Both the position numbers and the translations under genes were made by a program. A model generated the notes under the pieces. That model saw only the letters and a program-made list of their open reading frames with translations, was not told where the DNA came from and made no database searches. Shown one piece after another: positions 16,843 through 24,676 of a stretch of 64,000 bases of DNA; position 1 is the stretch's first letter; each line of letters begins with the position of its first letter. Origin of the DNA: Streptomyces sp. AM 2-1-1 (GTDB taxonomy: Bacteria; Actinomycetota; Actinomycetes; Streptomycetales; Streptomycetaceae); the NCBI RefSeq assembly GCF_029167645.1, contig NZ_CP119147.1:1054001-1118000 (forward strand). The letters run 5' to 3'.

Positions 16843-18072
16843 ATGAGAGACGACTCCCGGCTCCCCACGTCCCCGGGCTTCTGGCGCAGCCCTCTGCGCG
16901 GCCCATGGCTGACGTCCGTGCTCGGTCTCGTCCTGCTCGGCGGCGTCATGGTGCTGTTCGTGACGGGCCTGCTCTCGTACGACGCCTACAACCCGGGTCT
17001 CTCACGGGTGAACGACAAGACCCCCGACAAGGGGATCCTCGGCTTCTACCTGTTCTCCTGGCCCACGAACCCTCACTGGCTGTACCGCCTCGTCCAGGGT
17101 GTCCACGTCACCCTGGGCGTCACTCTGATCCCGGTCCTGCTCGGCAAGTTGTGGTCGGTGGCGCCGAAGCTGTTCACCCTCCCGCCGGCCCGTTCCGTCG
17201 TGCACGCCCTGGAGCGGATCTCCCTGCTCCTGCTGGTCGGGGGCGGGCTGTTCGTCTTCGTGACCGGGGTCTTCAACGTCCAGATGAACTACGTCTTCCC
17301 GGGTTCCTTCTACCCGTTGCACTTCTACGGGGCCTGGGTCTTCTTCGCGGCCTTCCTGGCCCACGCCCTGTTGAAGACGCCCACCGCCCTGCGCAACGTG
17401 CGCCGCATGCGGGAGGAACGGACCTCTCTCGTGGCCCCGCGCCCCGCCCGGCCGACGGTCTCCCGCCGGGGCGCCCTGTGGTTCGTCGGGGGCGGCTCGT
17501 TGTTGCTGTTCGGTACGACAGCGGGGCGAAGCTCCGACTTCCTGCGCGTGACCGCCCTGCTCGCGCCGCACGGAGGTGGCGAGCCGGGTCGCGGCCCGAA
17601 CGGCTTCCAGATCAACAGGACGGCCGCCTACGCCGGAGTGGGTGCGGCGGAGACGGGCGCGGACACCTGGCGCCTCGTCGTCGTCGGACGCACCGGAACC
17701 GTCCGGCTCACCCGGGCCGATCTTCTCCGGCTCCCCCTGCACGATTCGGCGTTGCCGATCGCCTGTGTCGAGGGCTGGTCGACGTCCGACCAGGAGTGGC
17801 GCGGGGTCCGGCTGCGGGATCTCGCGGCACTCGTCGGCCACGACGGCGACCCCCCGGACGTGTTCGTCGAGTCCCTCCAGCGGCGCGGCTCTTTCCGTCA
17901 CGCGGCCCTGCGCGCCAACCAGGTCGCCGACGGGCGCTCCCTGCTCGCCCTCCACGTCAACGGAGAAGCGTTGTCGCCCGACCACGGTTTCCCCGCCCGC
18001 GTGATCGTGCCCGCGGCGCCCGGTGTCATGAACACCAAGTGGGTCGCCCGCCTGACCTTCGGCGACCGGTGA
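16843..18072 (+). CDS. Membrane cytochrome b-like / sulfite-oxidase-type molybdopterin oxidoreductase fusion
   Basis: A 409-residue protein. The N-terminal half has five hydrophobic helices (about 22-45, 83-105, 127-150, 160-185, 208-225) with histidines in HWLYRLVQGVH and LHFYGAW that could bind haem, as in cytochrome b561-type anchors. The C-terminal half (about 260-409) is a SUOX-type molybdopterin domain. PIACVEGW supplies the cysteine that ligates molybdenum in this family, and VMNTKWV is the usual end motif. It probably moves electrons between the quinone pool and an extracytoplasmic substrate that is not identifiable. ATG 16843 is chosen. The stop overlaps the GTG of the next gene. Confidence 0.82.
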   Translation: MRDDSRLPTSPGFWRSPLRGPWLTSVLGLVLLGGVMVLFVTGLLSYDAYNPGLSRVNDKTPDKGILGFYLFSWPTNPHWLYRLVQGVHVTLGVTLIPVLLGKLWSVAPKLFTLPPARSVVHALERISLLLLVGGGLFVFVTGVFNVQMNYVFPGSFYPLHFYGAWVFFAAFLAHALLKTPTALRNVRRMREERTSLVAPRPARPTVSRRGALWFVGGGSLLLFGTTAGRSSDFLRVTALLAPHGGGEPGRGPNGFQINRTAAYAGVGAAETGADTWRLVVVGRTGTVRLTRADLLRLPLHDSALPIACVEGWSTSDQEWRGVRLRDLAALVGHDGDPPDVFVESLQRRGSFRHAALRANQVADGRSLLALHVNGEALSPDHGFPARVIVPAAPGVMNTKWVARLTFGDR

Positions 18073-18530
18073 CGGCTGTGCGTCTGCCGCTCGGAAGTCC
18101 GCTGCGTCTGCTGGTGCTCATGTGCTCGTTCGCGCTCGCCGCGTACGCGGGGGTCCGCCTCCTGGCCGGGGACTGGCTCGGTGTGACGCTGTGGGTCGTG
18201 GGGGCGGCGTTCCTCCACGACCTGGTGCTCCTGCCCCTGTACGCGGCGGTGGACCGGGCGGCGGTACGCGCACTGGAGGAGGCCGGCCGCCGGGCGTGGG
18301 CGATGTACGTCCGTGTCCCCGCCGCGCTGTCCGCCCTCCTCCTGATCACGTGGTTCCCGTTGATCAGCGGGATGGTGAGCCGGCGTTACCGACTCGCCAC
18401 GGGACTGTCCCCGGACGGGTTCCTCTCCCGCTGGCTGCTGATCACGGCTGTCCTCTTCGGCGGTTCGGCGCTGCTGCTCGTCCTGCGGTTGCGCAGGGCG
18501 GCGAAGCGTCGGCCGCCGACCGACCACTGA
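18069..18530 (+). CDS. Small integral membrane protein
   Basis: A 153-residue protein with four predicted membrane helices (about 12-30, 36-58, 83-103, 127-145) and a basic C-terminus. It has no recognised domain. GTG 18069 overlaps the TGA of the molybdoenzyme (GTGA), so it is probably made with it and may be an accessory membrane subunit. Its last 145 bases are also the antisense of the methyltransferase 3' end. Confidence 0.72.
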   Translation: MTAVRLPLGSPLRLLVLMCSFALAAYAGVRLLAGDWLGVTLWVVGAAFLHDLVLLPLYAAVDRAAVRALEEAGRRAWAMYVRVPAALSALLLITWFPLISGMVSRRYRLATGLSPDGFLSRWLLITAVLFGGSALLLVLRLRRAAKRRPPTDH

Positions 18531-19129
18531 GCGTCCCTCTCCCAGTCCGGCGCGTGCCGGTGCAGCGCCGGGGTGCCGAGCCGGGCCCACGGGAAGCGGG
18601 CACCGTCGGTGGTGCGCGCGTCGGTGATGCGGACGTGCACGCGCTCGTCCACGTCGACCGGCGCAGTCTCGGCGATGAGCAGACCGCCGGGAGCGAGCAG
18701 GCCGGCGATCCGCTGGAGCAGCGCGTGCGGGTCGCCACCGATGCCGACGTTGCCGTCCATGAGCAGGACGGTGCCCCAACGGCCCTCGCCCGGCAGCGGA
18801 TCGAAGACGGAGCGCCGCAGCGCCAGCCCTCCGAGCCGCACGGCGTGGCCGACGGCGGCCTTGCTGACATCGACACCGAGGGCGGTCCGGCCCCGGGCCG
18901 CGAGCTCCGCCACCAGCCGACCGGGGCCGCAGCCGACATCGAGGACGGTGCCCTCGCACCGGTCCAGTACGTCGAGGTCCACCGGGTCGGCCCGGGAGCA
19001 CCACCGTTCCACCTCCAGCGGCAGCAGCCACCCGTCGTCCCGGCGCAGGAACAGCGGCCCCCGCCGGGCGTGCAGAGCGGCGGCGTAGGAGTCGGCGGTC
19101 GCCCACTCGGGCGCGGTGGAGGTGCTCAT
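18386..19129 (-). CDS. Class I SAM-dependent methyltransferase
   Basis: A 247-residue protein. Motif I VLDVGCGPG and following GRTALGVDVSKAAV (SAM ribose contact), VLLMDGNVGIGG and LLAPGGLLIAETAP show a Rossmann methyltransferase. The substrate is unknown. It is the third gene of an operon with a family 2 glycosyltransferase and a DUF2064 transferase, with ATGA overlap at 19126-19129. The fold seems complete near residue 215 (GGRRFAALR). The last 30 residues are polar and unlike the fold, and lie in the 145-bp antisense overlap with the plus-strand membrane gene, so the stop may have been lost and extended. Confidence 0.8.
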   Translation of the reverse strand: MSTSTAPEWATADSYAAALHARRGPLFLRRDDGWLLPLEVERWCSRADPVDLDVLDRCEGTVLDVGCGPGRLVAELAARGRTALGVDVSKAAVGHAVRLGGLALRRSVFDPLPGEGRWGTVLLMDGNVGIGGDPHALLQRIAGLLAPGGLLIAETAPVDVDERVHVRITDARTTDGARFPWARLGTPALHRHAPDWERDAQWSVGGRRFAALRNRRTSSSAEPPKRTAVISSQRERNPSGDSPVASR

Positions 19130-19746
19130 CGGCCGGCCGTCCCCTTCGTGAGCCGGGAGAGCCGGGCTGCGAACCCGCCGTCCGGGGCCAGCGCGGCGAC
19201 CGCGTGGGCGTCGGCGGCGCTGTCGACGTCCCGCAGGGGCGGGAGATCGCGTACCAGCAGGCCCGCCTCGACGAGCCGCCGGCGCTGCACGGCACCCGTC
19301 AGCGGCGTCGACATGGGCACGCCCCGGAGCAGGGAGGGCTCCGGGCGGGACAGGCCGAGTGCCCAGAATCCGCCGTCCTCCGCCGCGCCGAAGTACGCGT
19401 CGCACCCCGCGAAGTCCACGCCGAGCAGGTCCGGGGTCACCTGGGGGGTGTCCATGCCGACGAGCAGGGCCGGGCCGGAAGACTGGGCGAACGCGTGCGC
19501 CAGCCGTTCGTCCAGACCACCCGGGCACTGGGGAACCACGTCGAAACCGGGCGGCAACCACGGCCCCGGGGCCCCGTCGAGGACGAGGATCCGCCGCGAC
19601 GCGGGCGCGGTGGCCACCGCGAGGAGCGTGTCGGCGAGTGCCGCCTCAGCGAGTTGTGCGGCTTCCTCGGGAGTGAAGGGCGGGGTGAGCCGTGTCTTCA
19701 CCCGCCCCGGCCGTGGTTCCTTGGCGATGACGAGGAGGGTGGTCAC
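19126..19746 (-). CDS. DUF2064 / TIGR04282-family nucleotidyl- or glycosyltransferase
   Basis: A 206-residue protein. The N-terminal LLVIAKEPRPGRVKTRL matches the sugar-nucleotide-binding start of this GT-A-like family (often labelled 'arsenosugar biosynthesis glycosyltransferase'). GMDTPQVTPDLL holds the metal-binding DxP-type motif and AEDGGFWALGL the second conserved block. GTG 19746 overlaps the stop of the GT2 gene (GTGA). With GT2 and a methyltransferase it probably decorates a small glycan or sugar conjugate. No arsenic genes are seen in the window, so the arsenosugar label should not be taken literally. Confidence 0.8.
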   Translation of the reverse strand: MTTLLVIAKEPRPGRVKTRLTPPFTPEEAAQLAEAALADTLLAVATAPASRRILVLDGAPGPWLPPGFDVVPQCPGGLDERLAHAFAQSSGPALLVGMDTPQVTPDLLGVDFAGCDAYFGAAEDGGFWALGLSRPEPSLLRGVPMSTPLTGAVQRRRLVEAGLLVRDLPPLRDVDSAADAHAVAALAPDGGFAARLSRLTKGTAGR

Positions 19747-20438
19747 CTCCGGCTCCCTTCCGTACGCGTGGACGCCTCGTGCAGGACCCCGCTCATGTCC
19801 CGCACCGCCTGCCAGGTGCCGCGCCAGGTGCCTGTCACCTTGGACCTGCCGGTGCGCGGCAGGTACGGCACGTTCCGCTCCGTGATCCGCCAGTCCGCGT
19901 CGGCCGCGCGGACGACCATCTGGAGGGGATAACCGCTGCGCCGGTCGGTGAGACCGAGGGCCAGCAGCCGGTCACGGCGGGCGGCACGCAGAGGGCCGAG
20001 GTCGTGCAGGCGCAGCCCGGTTCGGCGGCGCACCATGCGGGCGAGGGCCAGGTTGCCCGCACGGGCGTGCGCGGGCCAGGCGCCCCGGGCCCGTGCGATC
20101 CGTCTCCCGAGGACGAGGTCGGCCGTGCCGGAGCGGATCTCGTCGACGAAGGGCACGAGCAGGGCGGGGTCGAGGGAGGCGTCGCAGTCGCAGAAGCAGA
20201 CGATGTCGGCTCGGGCAGCGGTCAGTCCGGCATGGCACGCGGCGCCGAAGCCCCGGTGCGGCTCGGTCACGACAGTCGCACCGAGCGCCCGGGCGATCTC
20301 CGCCGAGCCGTCGGTCGAACCGTTGTCGACGACCAGGGCGCGCCAGCCGTCGGGGATCCGCGCGAGCACCCAGGGCAGCGCCTCGGCCTCGTTCAGGCAG
20401 GGGAGGACGACATCGACGTCCGGTGGTGGTGTGGTCAC
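19743..20438 (-). CDS. Family 2 glycosyltransferase
   Basis: About 231 residues from GTG 20438. The GT-A fold shows VDVVLPCLNEAEALPWVL, VVDNGSTDGS (nucleotide-sugar site), CFCDCDASLDP (DxD-like metal site) and GYPLQMVV in the acceptor region. This resembles polyprenyl-phosphate glycosyltransferases, but no C-terminal membrane helices are present. GTG 20447 and ATG 20474 are possible starts. It is first in an operon with DUF2064 and methyltransferase genes and divergent from the response regulator, so that two-component system may control it (inference). Confidence 0.83.
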   Translation of the reverse strand: MTTPPPDVDVVLPCLNEAEALPWVLARIPDGWRALVVDNGSTDGSAEIARALGATVVTEPHRGFGAACHAGLTAARADIVCFCDCDASLDPALLVPFVDEIRSGTADLVLGRRIARARGAWPAHARAGNLALARMVRRRTGLRLHDLGPLRAARRDRLLALGLTDRRSGYPLQMVVRAADADWRITERNVPYLPRTGRSKVTGTWRGTWQAVRDMSGVLHEASTRTEGSRR

Positions 20439-20561
20439 GCCTTTCACCCTACGAGCGCACATCGGGCATTTCGGACCTGTGTTTCTTACGGAACGCGGAC
20501 GTCGGGGTTCCGCGGCAGCCGGGGGACGGTCCGCAGGCCGGTGTGGTGCAGGGTGGGAGGC

Positions 20562-21365
20562 ATGCGACAGCCGTACGCGCCCTCGGGCACACCAGCAGAG
20601 CGTCCCCCCACGCGGGTCCTGGTCGTCGACGACGACCCGACCATCTCCGAGGTCGTCGCCGGATACCTCGGCCGGGCAGGTCACCTCGTGGACCGGGCTG
20701 CCGACGGACCGGCGGCACTCGCCCGCGCCGAGGCGCGCCGTCCGGACCTGGTCGTCCTGGATCTGATGCTGCCCGGCATGGACGGTCTGGAGGTCTGCCG
20801 GCGACTACGGGAACGCGGACCGGTGGCGGTCATCATGCTCACCGCCCGCGGCGACGAGGAGGACCGGATCCTCGGCCTGGAAGTCGGCGCGGACGACTAC
20901 GTCACCAAGCCCTTCAGCCCCAGGGAACTCGTCCTGCGTGTCGAATCGGTACTGCGCCGGTCCCGGCCCGACGCGGGGGCGCGCCCGCTCGGGGCGGGCG
21001 GACTCGTCGTCGAGCCCGCAGCTCGCCGTGCCACCCGGGACGGCGCCGAACTTGCCCTCACTCTCCGCGAGTTCGACCTGCTCACCTTTTTCCTGCGGCA
21101 TCCCGGCAGGGCTTGGAGCCGTGAGGACCTGATGCGTGAGGTGTGGGGCTGGGATTTCGGCGACCTCTCCACCGTCACCGTCCATGTCCGCCGGCTGCGC
21201 GGCAAGATCGAGAGCGACCCGGCCCGGCCCTGCTTGATCCAGACCGTGTGGGGCAAGGGCTACCGCTTCGAACCGGGTCAGTACTCCACGGAGGAGGAAC
21301 CGGGGGAACGGCCCGGCGAACCGGCGACCCGCCCCGGGCTCCGGGAGGCGGACCGCCGTGCGTGA
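20562..21365 (+). CDS. OmpR-family response regulator
   Basis: A 267-residue protein. The receiver domain (about 18-130) has VVDDDP, phospho-acceptor Asp in VVLDLMLPGMDG, MLTARGDE and KPFSPREL. The winged-helix DNA-binding domain (about 155-245) has ALTLREFDLL, REDLMREVWG, TVTVHVRRLRGKIE and WGKGYRFEP. ATG 20562 follows GGTGGGAGG. The gene overlaps the sensor kinase start by eight bases. It is divergent from the glycosyltransferase operon across a 120-bp gap that should hold both promoters. Confidence 0.93.
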   Translation: MRQPYAPSGTPAERPPTRVLVVDDDPTISEVVAGYLGRAGHLVDRAADGPAALARAEARRPDLVVLDLMLPGMDGLEVCRRLRERGPVAVIMLTARGDEEDRILGLEVGADDYVTKPFSPRELVLRVESVLRRSRPDAGARPLGAGGLVVEPAARRATRDGAELALTLREFDLLTFFLRHPGRAWSREDLMREVWGWDFGDLSTVTVHVRRLRGKIESDPARPCLIQTVWGKGYRFEPGQYSTEEEPGERPGEPATRPGLREADRRA

Positions 21366-22464
21366 CATCCTCCTCATCGCTCTGTACGCCTTCGCGGGCG
21401 CCGCCGCCGCGGGCATGGCCGGAGCGGCGGTGCTCCGGCTGATCCGCCGCCGCTCTCTCACCGCCTCGCTCGCCGTCACCTCGGCGGTGGGGGTGCTGGC
21501 CATGCTCGCCGGAACGCTGGCGGTGGCCTGGGCCATGTTCCTCTCGCCCCACGACCTGACGGTCGTGACGACCGTGGTCGCCATGGCGGCCGTCGTCTCG
21601 CTGGCCACCGCTCTGCTGCTGGGACGCTGGGTCGTCGCCCGCAGCCACGAACTCGCCGATGCGGCCCGCGCGTTCGGCGACGGTCCGTTCGCCGCCCCGG
21701 ACGGACCGGCCACCGCCGAGCTGGAGGCGGTCAGCCGCGAACTGGCTGCCACCAGCGCGAGACTCGTCGAATCGCGTGAGCGTGAGCGAGCGCTGGAGAC
21801 GTCCCGACGGGAGCTCGTCGCCTGGATCTCCCACGATTTGCGCACCCCGTTGGCCGGACTCCGTGCCATGTCGGAGGCGCTGGAGGACGGCGTCGCCCCG
21901 GACCCCGCCCGCTACCTCACACAGATCCGCACCGAGGTCGAACGGCTCGACACCATGGTCGGTGACCTCTTCGAGCTCTCCCGCATCCACGCCGGCACCC
22001 TCCCGCTGAGCCCGGCGCGCATCTCCCTGTACGACCTCGTCGGCGACGCCCTGGCGGGAGCCGACCCACTCGCCTGCGAGCACCGGGTCAACCTGGTGGG
22101 AGGCAGGGTCGAGCCCGTGCCGGTGGAGGTGGACGCCAAGGAGATGAGCCGGGTGCTGGGCAACCTCCTCGTCAACGCCATCCGGCGCACCCCGGCGGAC
22201 GGCACCGTCGCCGTCGCCGCGGAGCGTGCGGCCGGCGAAGTGGTGCTGTCGGTGACGGACGGCTGCGGCGGCATCGCCGAGGAGGATCTTCCCCGCGTGT
22301 TCGACACCGGCTGGCGCGGCACCGACGCCCGCACGCCGCCCGCGGGCGCGGGACTGGGTCTCGCCATCGTCCGGGGGATCGTGGAAGCGCATCAGGGACG
22401 GGCCACCGTGCGCAACATCCCCGGTGGCTGCCGCTTCGAGGTCACTCTGCCCGTGCGGACCTGA
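21358..22464 (+). CDS. HAMP-type sensor histidine kinase
   Basis: A 368-residue protein. Two membrane helices (about 3-28 and 42-75) with only a short loop between them mean almost no extracytoplasmic sensor. A HAMP linker (about 80-135) precedes HisKA with WISHDLRTP (phospho-acceptor His) and HATPase with NLLVNAIRR, VTDGCGGI and GAGLGLAIV. The short loop suggests sensing at the membrane itself. GTG 21358 lies inside the end of the response regulator gene. Partner of the response regulator at 20562-21365. Confidence 0.92.
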   Translation: MRDILLIALYAFAGAAAAGMAGAAVLRLIRRRSLTASLAVTSAVGVLAMLAGTLAVAWAMFLSPHDLTVVTTVVAMAAVVSLATALLLGRWVVARSHELADAARAFGDGPFAAPDGPATAELEAVSRELAATSARLVESRERERALETSRRELVAWISHDLRTPLAGLRAMSEALEDGVAPDPARYLTQIRTEVERLDTMVGDLFELSRIHAGTLPLSPARISLYDLVGDALAGADPLACEHRVNLVGGRVEPVPVEVDAKEMSRVLGNLLVNAIRRTPADGTVAVAAERAAGEVVLSVTDGCGGIAEEDLPRVFDTGWRGTDARTPPAGAGLGLAIVRGIVEAHQGRATVRNIPGGCRFEVTLPVRT

Positions 22465-22473
22465 CGGCGGCCC

Positions 22474-22501
22474 GCCGGCCCGGCGCCGGTGCCGGGCCGG
22501 C
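22474..22501. terminator. GC-rich hairpin after histidine kinase
   Basis: GCCGGCCCGGC and GCCGGGCCGGC form an 11-bp stem with a 6-base loop, ten bases after the kinase stop. It lies between convergent genes and could stop both. Confidence 0.55.
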
Positions 22502-22577
22502 CCGGAAGCATGCACGCCGTCGGTCTCCCCCGGACCCGGCGCACCGGCTGAGGGCTCGCAGGAGAAGGAGGAAGCCC

Positions 22578-23573
22578 TCAGCCGGCCTTCGCTCGCGCGA
22601 ACTCCCCCATTCCCTCCTCGAAACCGACCTCCGGCTTCCAGCCCAGCTCCGTCCGCAGACGGGAGGAGTCCGCGGTGATGTGCCGGACGTCGCCCAGCCG
22701 GTACTCCCCCGTGACGACCGGGTCGGGGCCCCCGCATGCGGCGGCCAGGGCCCGGGCCATCTCCCCGACCGTGTGGGGTGTCCCGCTCCCGGTGTTGTAC
22801 GCCGTCAGCATCCCGTCCCGCGCCCCGGCATCCAGCGCCGCCACGTTCGCGGCGGCCACGTCCCGCACGTGCACGAAGTCCCGCCGCTGCCGGCCGTCCT
22901 CGAAGACGCGCGGCGCCTCGCCCCGGGCCAGCGCGGACCGGAAGAAGGAGGCCACTCCCGCGTACGGGGTGTCGCGGGGCATGCGGGGTCCGTACACGTT
23001 GTGGTAGCGCAACGACACCGCGGAACCGCCCGTCGACCGGGCCCAGGCCGACGCCAGGTGCTCCTGCGCGAGCTTGGTCGTCGCGTACACGTTGCGCGGG
23101 TCGACGGGGGAACCCTCATCGGTGAGCCCGGCGGAGAGGAAGCCCTCGCACACCGGGCATCTCGGTTCGTACACGCCCGAGTCGAGGTCGTCGGCGGTTC
23201 GTGGGCCGGGCCGGACCACGCCGTGCCGGACGCACGTGTACCGCCCCTCGCCGTACACCACCATCGAACCGGCCAGCACGAGGCGGCCCACGCCGACCGC
23301 CGCCATCGCGGAGAGCAGGACAGCCGTGCCGAGATCGTTGTGGGAGACGTACTCCGCCGCATCGGCGACCCCGTTCCCCAACCCGACCATCGCCGCCTGG
23401 TGGCAGACGGCGTCGACCCCGTCGAGGGCCCGGACGACCGCGGCCGCGTCGCGCACGTCCGCCCCCGGATCGCTCCGCACGTCGAACACGACCGGGTCGT
23501 GGCCGAACGTGCGCAGGGCGTCGAGAACATGGGACCCGATGAACCCGGCACCGCCGGTGAGGAGAACACGCAT
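22578..23573 (-). CDS. NAD-dependent sugar epimerase/dehydratase (extended SDR)
   Basis: A 331-residue protein. GGAGFIGSH binds the dinucleotide and YATTK supplies the catalytic Tyr and Lys. LRYHNVYGPRM, RDFVHVRDVA and YNTGSG are typical of nucleotide-sugar epimerases. A cysteine-bearing insert before the active site (RCPVCEGFL, plus another Cys upstream in YTCVRHG) is unusual and could bind a metal. The substrate is probably a nucleotide sugar used by the nearby glycosyltransferases (inference). It is convergent with the histidine kinase. Confidence 0.87.
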   Translation of the reverse strand: MRVLLTGGAGFIGSHVLDALRTFGHDPVVFDVRSDPGADVRDAAAVVRALDGVDAVCHQAAMVGLGNGVADAAEYVSHNDLGTAVLLSAMAAVGVGRLVLAGSMVVYGEGRYTCVRHGVVRPGPRTADDLDSGVYEPRCPVCEGFLSAGLTDEGSPVDPRNVYATTKLAQEHLASAWARSTGGSAVSLRYHNVYGPRMPRDTPYAGVASFFRSALARGEAPRVFEDGRQRRDFVHVRDVAAANVAALDAGARDGMLTAYNTGSGTPHTVGEMARALAAACGGPDPVVTGEYRLGDVRHITADSSRLRTELGWKPEVGFEEGMGEFARAKAG

Positions 23574-23803
23574 GGGGCCACGCTAGGGCGGTGGACGCGG
23601 GGGACCCAGGGTCCGCCCGAGGACGTCACCACTCGGTAAGGAGCCGGAGCGGGAAGGAGCCGGAGCGGGCGCGCGGCGCGTCACCTGCGCGGGCACGGTC
23701 ACCGCGGCCGGGACCGTCCCGGCTGTCGTCGCGCACCCACCAGGCAGTGCGGGACAGCCCTTAGGCTGATGCCGACCGCCGCCCGCCGTGACGAGGGAGC
23801 CCG

Positions 23804-24676
23804 ATGTCCGAGCCGACCCCGGAACCGTCCGTAGCCCACTTCGGTGCATCGGGGATGCGGCGGATCGTCGTGCCCCGGCAGTACGCCACGTTGCCCGGCC
23901 TCACCCGCGAGGTACTGGCGACGGCCGGAGTGCCGCTGCACGTGCATCCGTACTTCACGGCGGCCGGTGAGACCGACGGTCTCACCCTGCGGATGTTCGC
24001 CGGCCACCGCGGCCTGGTCCTGGAGGACCCCAGGGCGGACTGGGTCCGGCTCGGCAGCGACCGGCTGGCGCAGTTGTGCGTACGGCCCGACGGCGGCGTC
24101 CAGGCGGTCTTCCTCGCCCGCCCGGAGCCGGACCTCTTCGTCGCTTCGGACGTGCGGGCGTTCACCGCCACGCTGGCGGCCTTCGACCGGCGGCTGCCGG
24201 TGATCGTCGCCTCCTCCGGGCCGGCGGCCGCCGCGGCGGCCTACCGGGAGCTGGCCGCGGAACTCCGGCGGCTCGACCCCGAGGCGTTCGACGACCGCGA
24301 GAGCTGGTGGCCCCGGGTCCTGGAGGACGTGCGCCACACCCTCAACTTCCCGTTCTCCTCGGCGTTCGAGTACGTCGACGGGCACGGCGGCAAGACGATA
24401 GCCACCGAGCGGACCGCTCCGGGCCGGGCGCATCCCGAGGAGCTTCTCTGGGCGCGCCTGTCGGCGGACGGGGTCACCCCCGACCGGGTACGCCGGGTCT
24501 ACTGCGAGCTGGAGCCGTGCATGATGCCGGGCCACTACTGCTCCGCGTGGCTCCAAGCGACCTTCCCGCACGCCGAGTTCACGCACAGCTTCGACTACGG
24601 GGATGCGGCGGCCGCGCGGGAGGAAGGGCTCAGGCAACTGATCCTCCACGCCGCACGACAGGCGGGACCGGCGTGA
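23804..24676 (+). CDS. SUKH-like immunity domain fused to a nucleic acid/nucleotide deaminase domain
   Basis: A 290-residue protein. Residues about 25-185 resemble SUKH-4 immunity proteins: a VLEDPRADWVRLGSDRL segment, FVASDVRAFTATL and ESWWPRVLEDV, the last echoed as VWPAVLDDM in the immunity protein at 28519. Residues about 190-290 are a deaminase with zinc/catalytic motif HPE (His210, Glu212) and PCMMPGHYC (Cys239, Cys246), followed by FTHSFDYG. There is no signal or toxin-delivery region. It overlaps the P-loop gene (GTGA). It could be an intracellular effector, a decoy or an immunity-linked enzyme; no function is proved. Confidence 0.72.
   Translation: MSEPTPEPSVAHFGASGMRRIVVPRQYATLPGLTREVLATAGVPLHVHPYFTAAGETDGLTLRMFAGHRGLVLEDPRADWVRLGSDRLAQLCVRPDGGVQAVFLARPEPDLFVASDVRAFTATLAAFDRRLPVIVASSGPAAAAAAYRELAAELRRLDPEAFDDRESWWPRVLEDVRHTLNFPFSSAFEYVDGHGGKTIATERTAPGRAHPEELLWARLSADGVTPDRVRRVYCELEPCMMPGHYCSAWLQATFPHAEFTHSFDYGDAAAAREEGLRQLILHAARQAGPA

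Noticed and set aside
19126-19746. Arsenosugar biosynthesis, from the family name of the DUF2064 gene
   Set aside because: No arsenic methyltransferase, ArsS or efflux gene is present; the family label is broad.
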